This document shows positions 32,603 to 46,900 of a DNA stretch of 64,000 bases, piece after piece; the stretch's first letter is position 1; each line of letters starts with the position of its first letter. This DNA is from Heterodera schachtii (taxonomy: Eukaryota; Nematoda; Chromadorea; Rhabditida; Heteroderidae). The position numbers were made by a program, and so were the translations under genes. The notes under the pieces were generated by a model. The model saw only the letters and a list, made by a program, of their open reading frames with translations, ran no database searches and was not told where the DNA came from. Location of the stretch: assembly GCA_023374025.1 (NCBI GenBank), contig SIJG01000018.1, positions 713,947 through 777,946 of the forward strand, written 5' to 3'.

Positions 32603-32948
32603 TCCGCGGGAAATTACAGGAGAATTCATTCGTAATTTGCTGATTTTGATTTAATGAAAGTCTACATATAAAAAATTCTATGCTATAATTGTTTAAAATT
32701 GAATAGGTAAATAAATTTTGGAAAAGAATTTTTGAGAAATTTTTCATTTCTTAGGGGTGCATTTTTCGTTTTTATTGCATTTTGTTAAAAAGGCAAAACG
32801 CCAAAAATAGTTGGAAATATTTTTTTTTCAAAAATGAAACCGGGTGAAATCCAAAAATATACCTAGGTATACCTAATTTTAAGACAGATTTTAAATTAGA
32901 AATTGCATACATGTCGTGTTAACCTTTCAAGTAATTCGTTATTATTAA
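32603..32948. other. Divergent promoter region
   Basis: AT-rich 346 bp between the small mitochondrial protein gene (minus) and sel-10 (plus). It contains a tandem ACCTAGGTAT / ACCTAATTTT stretch at 32860-32880. No gene seen. Confidence 0.55.
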
Positions 32949-35485
32949 ATGAGCGACGAAAATGACCAAAGTTTAATTGCAGATGAAAAGAACCAGGTCC
33001 AAGTAAGTCTCCGTTAGCCTTTCAAATCTTGCCTTTTTTGTTTCATTTATTTTCCTGTAGAAACGACGGATTGACGAGGCCACAGTCGATGTTATCAATA
33101 ATATGGCGATGACAAAACGTCGTTTTGATCACCAAAATATGTAACCCTTTTGGTTAATTATTTCTCCGGGCATTCTCAAAAAAACATGTTTAAAGGTCAC
33201 TTTCGAATCAGGAATGTTTCCTTATCAATGATTGGTTGGCCATTTTTCAGGTTTTTGGTTAGTTTCATAAAACTTACATAACCCTATTCAGAATATGCCC
33301 GAAATATTACAAATTGAAGCATTGGATGCCTTAGTTCCCCATTGCACGCAAAAGCAAATTAAACACTTACAAACGATCATTGAGCCGTACTTTCAAATTG
33401 ATTTTCTTTCATTTCTTCCAAAAGAGGTGAAGATTTAAATGATAAATTATTTAGTAACAATGAATCTACTAAATGCTTTAGCTTTCGCTGAAAATCATCA
33501 GTTATTTGTCGCCCTCTGATCTCGCTTTGTCTGCTGCCGGTGTCTCTCGCCTTTGGAGAAGTTTGTCCGAGGATAAACTGCTTTGGGCAGAAAAATGTCG
33601 TCAACATTCGATAAATGAAATGTTTCCTCCGAAGTAACCGTTTTAATAATCTTAGGCTCGACACTCGAATTTTCAGCATTTGTCGCAAGGAAAATTGGGC
33701 GAGAAGTGACACAGGGGGCGAAAGCAGCTCCGAATTAGCCAACATTTATAATGACAGTTCGCGTGCGAAGTCTGTCGCTTTCCCTCCCCCAAATCCCTCT
33801 CCATTGCCCTCGTGTCTCCACCGCTCTCGATGGAAGGCCGTTTTTCTGAGGAGTCTTCGTGTGTCAAACAATTGGAAGCTGAAAAGACCGACTGCTGTCT
33901 GTCAATTGAGGGGACATGACGAACATGTGAAGGGCGGACAGAGCATTTGCCCGAATAACTCGGCTTGCAATTAGGTGATCACGTGTCTGAAGCTGCGAGG
34001 CGACCTCATTGTCACTGGGTCTGACGACTGCACTTTGCGCGTTTGGTCTGCTGCGACGGGAACGGTCGCCAATTTGTTGCGCTTTTCTTACCCTCCATTT
34101 GCCGTTTAAGTGTGTCCACGTCCTTAACGGACACATTGGCGGTGTTTGGGCACTTCAGCTCTCACAGGATGGCAAAATTGCTGTCAGTGGTTCCACGGAT
34201 AGGACAGGTGTTCTGTTCTGACTAACCAATTTCGTTATCCCCGAATTCAAATAATTAAATATTTTTCGTTTTAGTTCGCGTATGGGACACTGAAAAGGGA
34301 ACTCTGATTCATTGTCTTAACGGTCACACGAGCACAGTTCGATGCATGTCTTTGCGCAAGGACATGTAAAAGTTCTTTTTTAAATAAATGTTTTGAATTT
34401 CTGTCTGAACTCCTCATTTTTAGTCTTGTCACCGGGTCAAGGGACTGTTCCATCAAAGTTTGGGACATTGTTGCGGGTCAATGCATTCGAACTCTCTTCG
34501 GGCACGTGGTACGACTGTCCTTTGTTTGTCCCCCATTCTATGCAATTTCGTTCCATTTCCCTTTCATTTTCCATTATTTTAGGCTGCGGTTCGTTGTGTT
34601 AAATTTGACGGTTCAGTGATTGTGTCGGGTGCGTATGACAACAATATCCACGTGTGGAATGCTGCGGACGGTTCATTAGTGCACGTTTTGGAAGGGCACA
34701 CGAACAGAGTCTATTCGATACATGTGGGAAGACAAACACACCCATTAATTCTCGATGTAAATTCAGTTTGTGAGTGAGAGGAAATTGCTCATTTCGGGAA
34801 GTCTCGACACAACAATTCGGGTGTGGAACGTGGACACCGGCGAATGCTTGTGAGATTGGAAACGGTCAAAAGTCATTGGAATTGTTATTGCCTTGCTATC
34901 AGACAAACGCTTGTCGGGCACCAATCACTCACTTCTGGCATGAAATTACGAGACAACATTTTAGTGTCTGCGAACGCCGATTCGACTATCAAAGTACGTT
35001 TTTACACTTATTTAAAAATAATAATTTTATATATTTGATTAATTCTTTGTTTGCACATATTTTTGTTGGACTTTTGTTAGGTGTGGAACATCACCGACGG
35101 CACTTGTGTCCATACTTTTGCCGGACCCAACAAACACGCGTCGGCCGTGACTGGGATTCGTTTCCTGGACAATGGAATGGTGGCAACGAGTGGCGATGAT
35201 GGCATTGTGAAACTTTGGGACGTAATGGAAGGTGTTCCGGATTTCTGCTCGGGTCAGAAAATGAAATTGTTTTCCAAGGGACTTTCGTCTGCGATTTGCT
35301 TCGACTCGCTTCCCAAGGCGCCGGCGGTTGCGTTTGGAGAATGAAGGCGACGCCGACTCTGCTGGTGCCCTTCCGGTGGAATGCCGCTCATCCCCCTTTC
35401 TTTTCAGCTGTGTGCCGTTGGTTCTCGCAATGGGACTGAGGACACAAAACTTATTCTGATGGATTTCGATGCTCCCTACCCTTAA
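32949..35485 (+). CDS. sel-10: SEL-10/FBXW7, F-box and WD40 substrate receptor of SCF ligase
   Basis: Recruits phosphorylated substrates, including the Notch intracellular domain and cyclin E, to the SCF ubiquitin ligase. Start [16 protein letters not shown] at 32949. A dimerisation-type segment [18 protein letters not shown] precedes the F-box [20 protein letters not shown] (33415-33520). The linker ends [17 protein letters not shown] repeats follow, each with a GH and a WD/WN-type end: [87 protein letters not shown] and [15 protein letters not shown]. The end is [12 protein letters not shown] at 35483. About eleven introns, several shorter than 60 nt. This is a negative regulator of Notch, and a Notch ligand gene lies 17 kb upstream in the same window. 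Confidence 0.95.
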
Positions 35486-36908
35486 GGAAGAAAATGCTCT
35501 TTTGAATTCTGTGTATTCTAATGTAAACCAACATTTGTTAGAATTGTAAATTTAAATATTCGAGAAACAATTTATAACAAATGTTCGTCTCCCATTGATG
35601 GAGGCACCGCTTCAAGCCACATCGATCTCTGCACAGCACATGAAATTTCCTTGGCTTATTATTTGGAATTCCCATTGACGTGCCCCCCCCCCCTCCCCCT
35701 CACCTTGCTCAGATAACATTCACAGGCGACCGGCACTTCGATGTATTCGAAGCCCCACTGTTCGCATTCCTCTCCTATGCCTCGGTTGCGCATCACCTAA
35801 CCCAAAGATTGTGTGACATTGGAATTCACTCGAATAAATTCGCCTTGAAACTGAGCACTTTCGGGCGGCACTTTCCCTGGGCACCTCCCGAGAAACGGTC
35901 GTAAATGCACTCGAATTCTCGTCGATCGCAAACCTTTGGAAACAAAAGCCAATTTGACAAAGGAATAAAAAGATTAATGAATTAATTGCCTTCGTGGAAA
36001 ATGTTTATCTGAGCTCCCAAACTCAAAAACACCCAAAACCACTTTCATAGGTTTTCTTATGCGCTGAAAACGATAGAGCAATCAAAATTTTTAACCGCTT
36101 CAACTTTAAACCGGTTTTTGAACCGGTTTAAAACTCGAAAAATTGAGGAAAAAGGAGGTCTCCCGACCTTTTAAAAAGGTCAAATTGGGACAAATATGGT
36201 GTCATTCGAAAGCTCTTGACGAGCTAAGTCTAAAAACCAGGGAATGAAGTCGAACCGACGCATGTTAAGGATCCTCAAAATCGTTTAAAACTATTTTTAA
36301 ACGAATAGTCAGAAAAATGGGAAAACAACGTCAAATAAAAGTTTGAATTTTGCTTATTGCGCTAAAAAACCGCCGCACACTCGACTACGGCGGCCAGTAG
36401 GTGGGCGAGACTACGGGCTACGGAAGAAGTCCGCGCGTGATCCGCAGGCGGTTGACTGATTGGCGGGGGCCCTTCGGGCCCCCGCAGTCAACCGCCTGTG
36501 GCGCTCGTCAGACTTTTTCCTCCGCCCTCCGTCTCGCCCCACTACTTGCTCCGTCTTCGCATGCTCCCTTTTGCGAAAGTTAGCTTGTCAAATAATTTTT
36601 GTTCATTCTTTTTTCTTTGGTACTGAAATGTCACTTTTCACTGGGAATCGGTTGTCTAGGTGATCGGATGGCGTCAGTTTGGCTTTATTCTTGGATTTTT
36701 AAATATAACTCGTCAAGACCTGTCGAATGATACCAAATTTGCCTGGGTTTGACCTTTTTAAAAGAGAGCGAAAGCATTTAAAACAATTAGTTAATTAATT
36801 AGGTAATTGATTCATTGATTGTTTTCATTAATAACTTACCACCGAATTGACAAACATCGGAAAACATTCTCTGAAACGTTGCGAATTAAATTGCCGTTTT
36901 CTCTGTTT
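35486..36908. other. Intergenic with a large foldback repeat
   Basis: No gene seen outside the foldback repeat listed separately. 36108-36133 holds a short palindrome (AAACCGGTTTTTGAACCGGTTT-like). 35682-35700 is poly-C. Open frames are short and without domains. Confidence 0.6.
36169..36765. repeat. Foldback element with a GC-rich inner hairpin
   Basis: Outer arms of about 95 bp, 36169-36262 and 36669-36765, are reverse complements with mismatches; for example TCATTCGAAAGCTCTTGACG pairs with CGTCAAGACCTGTCGAATGA. Nested inside, 36390-36545 forms a second hairpin whose stem includes GGCGGTTGACTG / CAGTCAACCGCC, closing on CGGGGGCC-CTTCGG-GGCCCCCG, i.e. a C(TTCG)G tetraloop. No coding potential. 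Probably a composite non-autonomous transposon. Confidence 0.8.
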
Positions 36909-37584
36909 TTACCGATTCAGCACATAAATCCCCTGACACGCCGTGCATAATTTTTCGTCGCCCATCGCTTCCTCGAAGCCGTGCTTTGTGCAGTTTCCAA
37001 TTGGAACAAATCTTTCTGAATTAGTTTTCTTTTTGAGGGGGGGGGGGGGGAGGCGACAAACGCATGGTTTTGGGCTCTAATGGGCATTCCCCCCGACCTC
37101 CCCCCTCCGTCGGCAAAATCAACGACTTTTTGTGAACTCACCCAAATGGCATCCGTTCCTGCGTATTCGCTGTGTTTCTCCGCCGCCCCTCCCCCGCGGC
37201 GCCGTCGCCCAATTTGCGTCCGTTGCTCCGCCGTCGGATTCGTCCTCCGTTTGCCCCGTCTCCTCCTCCGCGTCGTCGTCCATCAGAAAAACACTTCCTT
37301 TGGCCTCTCGTGCCTTGGCCATTTGCCAATTCTTCTCCACCACATCGTTCAGTTTGCGTTCGATTTCATGGCACTGTTCGTCGCATTCCTCAACAATTTG
37401 CGGTTGCCCGGCGGCGAGGGACGCGCCGATCGGTGGGCCGTCGTCGTCCATTTGCTGTCGCGGTGAAAGCGTCACATTTTTTTTTGGTTTTTCATTCCCC
37501 AACCAATGAGAAGTCCATAAATGGCATCTCTGCTGTTGGCTCTTCTTCCGCGTTGCCCCCCCAACGGTCGCCTTTTTTAGGCAT
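36909..37584 (-). CDS. Small acidic protein with C-terminal CxxC, unknown family
   Basis: Function not recognised. Three exons read in consistent phase from ATG 37584: MPKKGDRWGGNAEEEP to MPFMDFSL, then QMDDDGPPIGASL through a helical block VEECDEQCHEIERKLNDVVE and an acidic stretch MDDDAEEETGQTEDESD (ending near 37128), then ERFVPIGNCTKHGFEEAMGD and KLCTACQGIYVLNR-stop at 36909. The terminal module C...H...CTAC looks like a metal-binding knuckle. The first intron is about 49 nt. About 165 residues, no signal peptide or membrane segment. Supported by splice phase and by the protein-like terminal exon only. Confidence 0.6.
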
Positions 37585-39022
37585 TAGGGCAGGGAAATTC
37601 CGACCAGCCTCACGTGGAGAAGCAGCCAAAAATATCTACGAAATGGCAAAAAACGACGTAATCAAATGCAATTTGGCAGTTTGCAGTGCAAACGCAAGCA
37701 AATTTGTACTGGACTTTCTCAGGACGTACCAAAAACTAAATTTCGTGCCAATAACACATTCATTCCCTGGGAGGAGCCCCGTGGGGCATTGGCACCTTCC
37801 AATTATCCTCTCCTAATCACCTAATTACCCTCTTCCAATTTGCCGTCCTAATGGGTCCCCCCTTTGCGTCCGTTTTGCTCTGTCCCCCCCCCCTTCTGTC
37901 CATTTGCCCTTCCTCGCCTGATTCCGTCCGCCCACTCTCTCCAATTTGGCGTACTTTTGCGTTTCGCTTAATCTGTCGCATTTCGTCCGCTTCGTCTTCC
38001 TCTTCTGCTGCTGTTGATGCCTTCATTTTGCCTCTTTCCCCGAATTCGCTTTTCCTCCCCTTCCCTCTCCCACCTGACCACTCTTTCTCTTTCGCCACTT
38101 ATTTTTTTCTCCCCTTTTCCTTTTCCATTTTCGTTTTCTGTCCCTTTTCGCTGTTGTTGCTGAGAAAGTGCGGACAATTGGACCACGAGAGATTGGTGAA
38201 CATTGGCTGACATCGGAAAAAACATTTTGAAAAATGGTTGGGGGGGGGGGGGGCAATATTTAGCAATTAATACATTCAAATACCCAACTTATGATTTTAA
38301 CATGTCATTTGAAATTGCAATAGCCTCCCCGTCCCCTTTTCGTCACTGCTTCTTCAGACCTGAGAATCCGTCGATTCTTTTGGCCAACAAAATCAAATTC
38401 GACGCGAAAGAAGCGAAGAGGAGGAGAAACATCAAAAAAATAGGGGAAAACATTAATTGGATTGAGTGAATCACTTAAGAGCAATTAGGAGAGTCCGAAA
38501 GAGAAGCAAAAGAAGCGGAATTGGTGCTCATCCAAACCAAACAGCAACCAATTCGTCAATCTTTGCGAGAATTGCAAGTTGCAGTCAGCCGAAATGGACA
38601 CATTGAAAAAGAAAAAGCGGGGGAGGGGGGAATTGGAGAGACCACAAACATTTAAGGAAAGGGGGAGGAGGGGGGGGGGGAGTTGCGCGAGAGTCCCGAT
38701 CCCGAGTCTGAACATTCTTTGTTTTTGAGTCAGTCTCGATTTGAATTCCCCCCTCCTTTTTGGGCATTCGAAGTGTAATAGTCACCCTGAATCTCGAGGT
38801 CATTTCTCTGTTTTCGTATGAGTAAAACGAACTTCGGAATCAGTTTATCATAAAAAACAAACATAAAAGGCAAGGAGAAAAGAAGTTTAAGAAAGCGAAT
38901 TATCCCTCCAAAATCAAAACAATGAGAAATGTGACGACGATGAGAAAAGCGCAAAGAAAAAAGCATAATAATAATAATAATAATGAGACCCGCTTCACGG
39001 GAAAGGCCTTCCTTCGAAGTGA
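37585..39022. other. Intergenic, no gene called
   Basis: Long pyrimidine-rich DNA with poly-C/poly-G (37884-37894, 38240-38252, 38661-38680). A minus-strand frame at 38034-37870 beginning MKASTAAEEEDEADEMRQ looks protein-like, but no splice partner could be found. An (ATA)n/(AAT)n run lies at 38966-38984. Confidence 0.5.
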
Positions 39023-42083
<3,061 letters not shown>

Positions 42084-43937
42084 AATTGCAAATGGTCAAC
42101 AACGATTACAACAAGATCCTGGCGAAGAAAAGTGTGCAGCACCGATTAGTCTACTGGAAGAAACATCGCATTCCATTCCCCAACATTACCCTTCCCATGG
42201 AGGAATTTATTTAATCGATTTAAAATGACGATTCTATCTACGAACCAAAGGAAAGAAGTGATGGAGAGAAAGTGCGGAGTGAAATAATTGCGGTTGGGAA
42301 ATGAAAAATAACGGACAGAGCGGTGGGAGTAGGGAGAAACAGTGTTTATGTAAAGTAAGCACTGCGGAAAGGAAAGGCCACTTGCCACCCACGACGTTTT
42401 TCAAATTCCAAACAGCCAAAAGAATTTGTTGTTTTCTTTTTTTAGTTTAATTTAAAGGAATGAGATGCAATCATTGCTACGAGGATAAGTGCTAACAGTT
42501 GATCTCTGCTGCTATCGGTTTGACAGTGGTGATGGTGCTCCATAACAACTGATGCTGTCGCGGTAAGCCGAAAGACCAATCATTGTTAGGGCGTGCGCTG
42601 TCCACAGCATTCACTGTTCGGTTCTCCTCTCCAACCAACTGACCGCTTCCTCTCTCTCCGCCACTTCTCGTCGGCCAGTGACTCTTCGTTTATTGTTGTC
42701 AGCTGGTAAAACGATTGTTTTCCATTTCCATAGCGCTTTCGTCGATTCTTCACACGCCTATTGCTTTTCTTCGTCTCAATGTTCATGTAAACGAACAAAG
42801 ACAATGAAAGGGAAGGCTAAAGGATGAACGATGAATGGGGGGGGGGGGGAGAAAGACGGGATAATGGTAACTAAGCGAATGCAAAAGGAAGAAGGACAAT
42901 GAATGAATGAAGAGAGCAAAATAAAGAAAAATAAGAGCAAAACATTAATAAAATTAAAATTGGTAAAGCGTTGAAGTTTTTTAGTAGACTTTCATCAAGT
43001 TTTAAGTTTCTCAAGAAAGATTTTGTCACACGATTTTGATTGTCTTTAGCAACTAAGAAACTGATCGCCATCTGCACGCAAATAACGTACAGACATCCTT
43101 AAGCATTCGTACTGCTCCAATTTGCCGATTCGTACTGTTCGACAAAAAAGAAACGGCTCTATTCCAGTTGTCCATTCAAAGTTACGCGTCCAATCAGTGA
43201 CTTTTCCTAGGCCATATTATTTTTTACTTGGTCAATGCCTATGTGATTTGTTGTGATTTCTCAGAAATGTTCTAATTTGAGGGTAGTGACCAAATTGAGT
43301 TCTGATTTCTTAAACAAACTCATTAATTTTGAAATTATATGGCATATTGTTATATTATAACAAATTTAATTGACGCAAAATTAGGTTATTTTTTGGGCAA
43401 AACCTGTTGAAAAACTATCTAAAATTTCAAAAAAAAATTTCGGCTGCGCCTATCGGCACTGCCGGACCCTAAAATCCTTGATTCTCTTAAAAAATCGTCC
43501 AGAATCGTAAAATTAGACAAAACAATTTTTTAGACAAAATCTGTTAACAAATTGCACTCAAATTTTCAAAATTTTCCCCGACGCTGCCTATCGGCAACGC
43601 CGGACCCACTCCCCCGCCCATTCCCCAAAAGTTTTTTTAGGGGAAAGTGCCGCAAAAAATTCTTAAAAATCTGATTTTTTGAGCCCGATTCCACTTAAAT
43701 ATATTATTTGCTTATTTCCTCCCCAAAATTGTTAAAATCGATAATTGGAGGCGAAAAATATAATTGATACATTTTTGATAGGATAAATTGTAAATCGCGA
43801 ATGTTTTGGTTTTCGACCCCAAATTTCACTCACTGACTGTTACATGTTTTTCAATTTTTATTCGCTTAACAATTGCCTAACGATTGCTGCTTAAAGATTC
43901 TCGTGTTTTGTATTCTTTCTTCTTTTAAGCCAAAAAG
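42084..43937. other. Intergenic between pak-1 and rtfo-1
   Basis: 1.85 kb between divergent genes. 42840-42850 poly-G. 43420-43660 carries two palindromic repeat cores (listed separately). Nothing else with coding or RNA-gene structure was recognised. Confidence 0.55.
43420..43660. repeat. Full copy of dispersed palindromic repeat (two cores)
   Basis: Cores at 43439-43466 (CGGCTGCGCCTATCGGCACTGCCGG) and 43576-43604 (CCGACGCTGCCTATCGGCAACGCCGG) are separated by about 110 bp, as in 4011-4039 and 4591-4619 once the hAT-like element is removed. The spacer CTGTTAACAAATTGCA is the paralogous empty site for that insertion. Confidence 0.85.
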
Positions 43938-46900
43938 ATGAAGACAAATAAAAGGCAAAAAGTTTCTTCATCAGAAGAAGAATTCGACCCGAATCAGAAG
44001 GTGATTCTTTACAATTAATAATAATCATATATTTAAACCATTAACAGGATGAGGATTATGACCTGCTCATGGATGACGAAGAGCGAGAAAAATTCGACAA
44101 AATGACTGAAAAGGAGCGAGAAATTGAAATTTACAAGCGACTCGAGCAGCGTGAAATCATGAAGACGAGGTTTGGAAAGTGTGAATAATTTCACACAAGT
44201 TTTAAAATTAATTTTTTAAAATTAAATCATCGCCAATACTTTTCAGAGAGAAAATAAAAAAGAAACTCGAAATGGCTGCTGGGAAAAAGGCAGACGGAGA
44301 AGTTTCCGCAAGGCAAAAAAAGCGAAAGCGGAAAATGTCCGACGAATCAAATGGAGACGATGAAAGCGACGAGAAGGACTCGGCATCCGAAGCAGAGGGA
44401 GGTTGGTGCGCCGAACGAGCAGATATTGGCCCTAATTATGTCATTTGCCAAACTTTTAGCCGAAAGCAGTTCCGACGATGCGGAAGAGACATCACATTCG
44501 AAGAATGCGGTTAAAGCTGAACCCGATGAGTCGGACGACGAAATCGACACGGAATACCACAAACCATCCGAAGTCGCGAACAAACAGAGTAAAAAGAAAG
44601 CCATGGCCGACTTATTGAGCAAACGACGCAATAAAATACAAGGCAAATGGAGAGAAAGAGGAGTCGATGGATAAATGAAAAGTAATTGAAACTTTCCTTA
44701 AGCCGAAGAAAAGCGGAAGAAGGAGACTTTGAAGGCGACTCTCGACTTGGACGAAATATTTGGCAACGAAAACGAAGGTGGAAAATCGGCCGGCAGCAGC
44801 AGTTCGTCGACGAGTTCTTCGCGTTCCTCCAGCCCCGACTTGACCAAGTCACGTTCTCCTTCTCCCGAAGTCAAACAAGAGGTGGGTCCAACGCATTTCG
44901 AATTTATATTTTGGCATTAAGATTAAAACAAGGGATGAAATTATCCGTTGCCAACTTTTCCGGCGAAAGCTCGCGAAATTTGTTCATGCTCCGTTCTTCG
45001 CTAAAACAGTGGTCGGTTGCTTCGTTCGCATTTCAATCGGTCCCAACAAATCGGATGGGAAGCAAGTGTACAGAGTGCGTCAGTTATATTTAAACGGAAA
45101 TAACTTTAGCGAACTGTTTGGAATTTAGGCGGCTCAGGTGGTCGAAGTTGTGGAAACAGCAAAAGTTTACGAAGTCGAGCCGAACAGTGACATCCGTACA
45201 AACAAAGGCTTTCGCCTCAAGGTAATGGCAAGTGAACAGAATATACCCAAAAATAAACCAACTTTAGCCTTTATTGTGCCATTTCGTTTTTTTAGGTGAG
45301 CGATGGCGAGCCAATGCGAGTCTATCGGTTGGAGTTCGTCTCCAACAGTCTTATTATGGAAAGCGAGTTTCTGTTTTGGTTCAACAAAATGCGGTCTTCG
45401 GTGAGTTTCGACCGTTCCACTATTTTTGTTTAAATAACATTGCGCTAGTTCTTTTTGCACCCCCAAAAATTTTCCCCATTGCCGGTTTTTGTTAGCAAAA
45501 TTGTTTATAGATTAAAAAAATTCCCAAGTATTTTTTTGCATCATTCTAGCTTATAAGTACACTGGGTTTTTCTGGATAATATTTATAAAAATAGAACACG
45601 CCCATGCTAACCGTCGACTTTGTTGACCGGAAAAGGAAGGAAATTGTGGACGCACTCAACTACAAATACAATGAGGCGGAGATCAATTTGCTGATCAAAG
45701 AAAAGCAGCGCTTCAAAAGACAACCGACCAACTTCGCCTTTCAAAAATCGGAATTGCTCAGAATGAAGGTGGGCCAATGTTTTTGCGGTTTTTATTATTA
45801 CAAATTATTTTGTGAGTTTAATAATATAATATTGGTTAGTGAGTGAAGAGGAAAGAAAGTTCGTCCGTTGCCTTTCATACGACTGCCCTTTCCTCCATTT
45901 CATTTCGTCGGATTGTTTTCTCTTCGTAATGCGTCGGTGCTGGTGGCACTTGGTTGTGTCCCTGCGCTTGGCTTTTTGATTGTTGCACTTTTCCCGCGGG
46001 ATTTGTCCACACTTTGAATTTTATATAGGCTTCTCCCGCATAAATAACACAGAGTGCCAAGCATAAAATCTGGAAAATCAGAATTTGCTGAAATGTTTTT
46101 GCTCAACCAACCGATCCCAAAATGGCCGCTCCTCGTCCTTCAGCCGTAAAACTCGCACTCAAATGAACCATTAGCCAAATCTGAATACAAAATTTTAATA
46201 AAATAGGTTTTAGCTGACCAACCCCAATGAAAAAGAAGAGTGTGTTTATTCCATAAAAGAACATTTCCTGCCAAATTTGTGTTGTATTAGAACACTAACA
46301 CATTCGGAGCGTACCACGACAATCAGTCCTTCGCGCGTGCGTTCGTCAGCAAAAGTCAAATGTGGAAAAACCACGTAGAGAATCACCAAAACGGAGACAA
46401 CAATTGTCGTCTCAAAAGTGATGTGTTCTACCCAGGCGGAGTTTGTTGAGCGTCTGGCACAAATTGCAAGAATAAACGCGACGAAGCCCAGAATCTGAAA
46501 AAGTGGGATAAGGAATGCATTTAGGGCGCATTTCGCCAACCAATTCCACGATTTTGAGAAGTCCTGGGAGAGTGGCCAGATATTGTGTGTTGAGCTGCCC
46601 CTTTCGTGACTCGGGAATAAATTTCACTTTGGCGTTCATTCTGCCAAAGCCTTTAGTTTGGGGATGTTTTTCTGAGTGTTTTATGTTCGTCTGAGGAGTT
46701 TGATGATGCGGTAATTCTTGTCTTAATGTTGCGACCGACTGTTTGGTCAATTTTCAAACGAACCCACCCATTTGACTGTTTCACTACGATTTTCGGTTTT
46801 TCTTCTTTCGCGCTTTCGATTTCCTCATCCCCCGAATTTAGCATTTTTTGGCTTATAATTTGTCTGTCGATGCTTTAAAATGATTGATGATGACTGAGGC

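Noticed and set aside
37172..37816. Plus-strand frame of 214 aa
   Set aside because: Antisense to the small CxxC protein exons; Arg/Pro-rich and without domain.
37817..38098. Minus-strand acidic frame (MKASTAAEEEDEADEM...)
   Set aside because: Possibly coding, but no in-phase splice partner or stop context was found; left uncalled.
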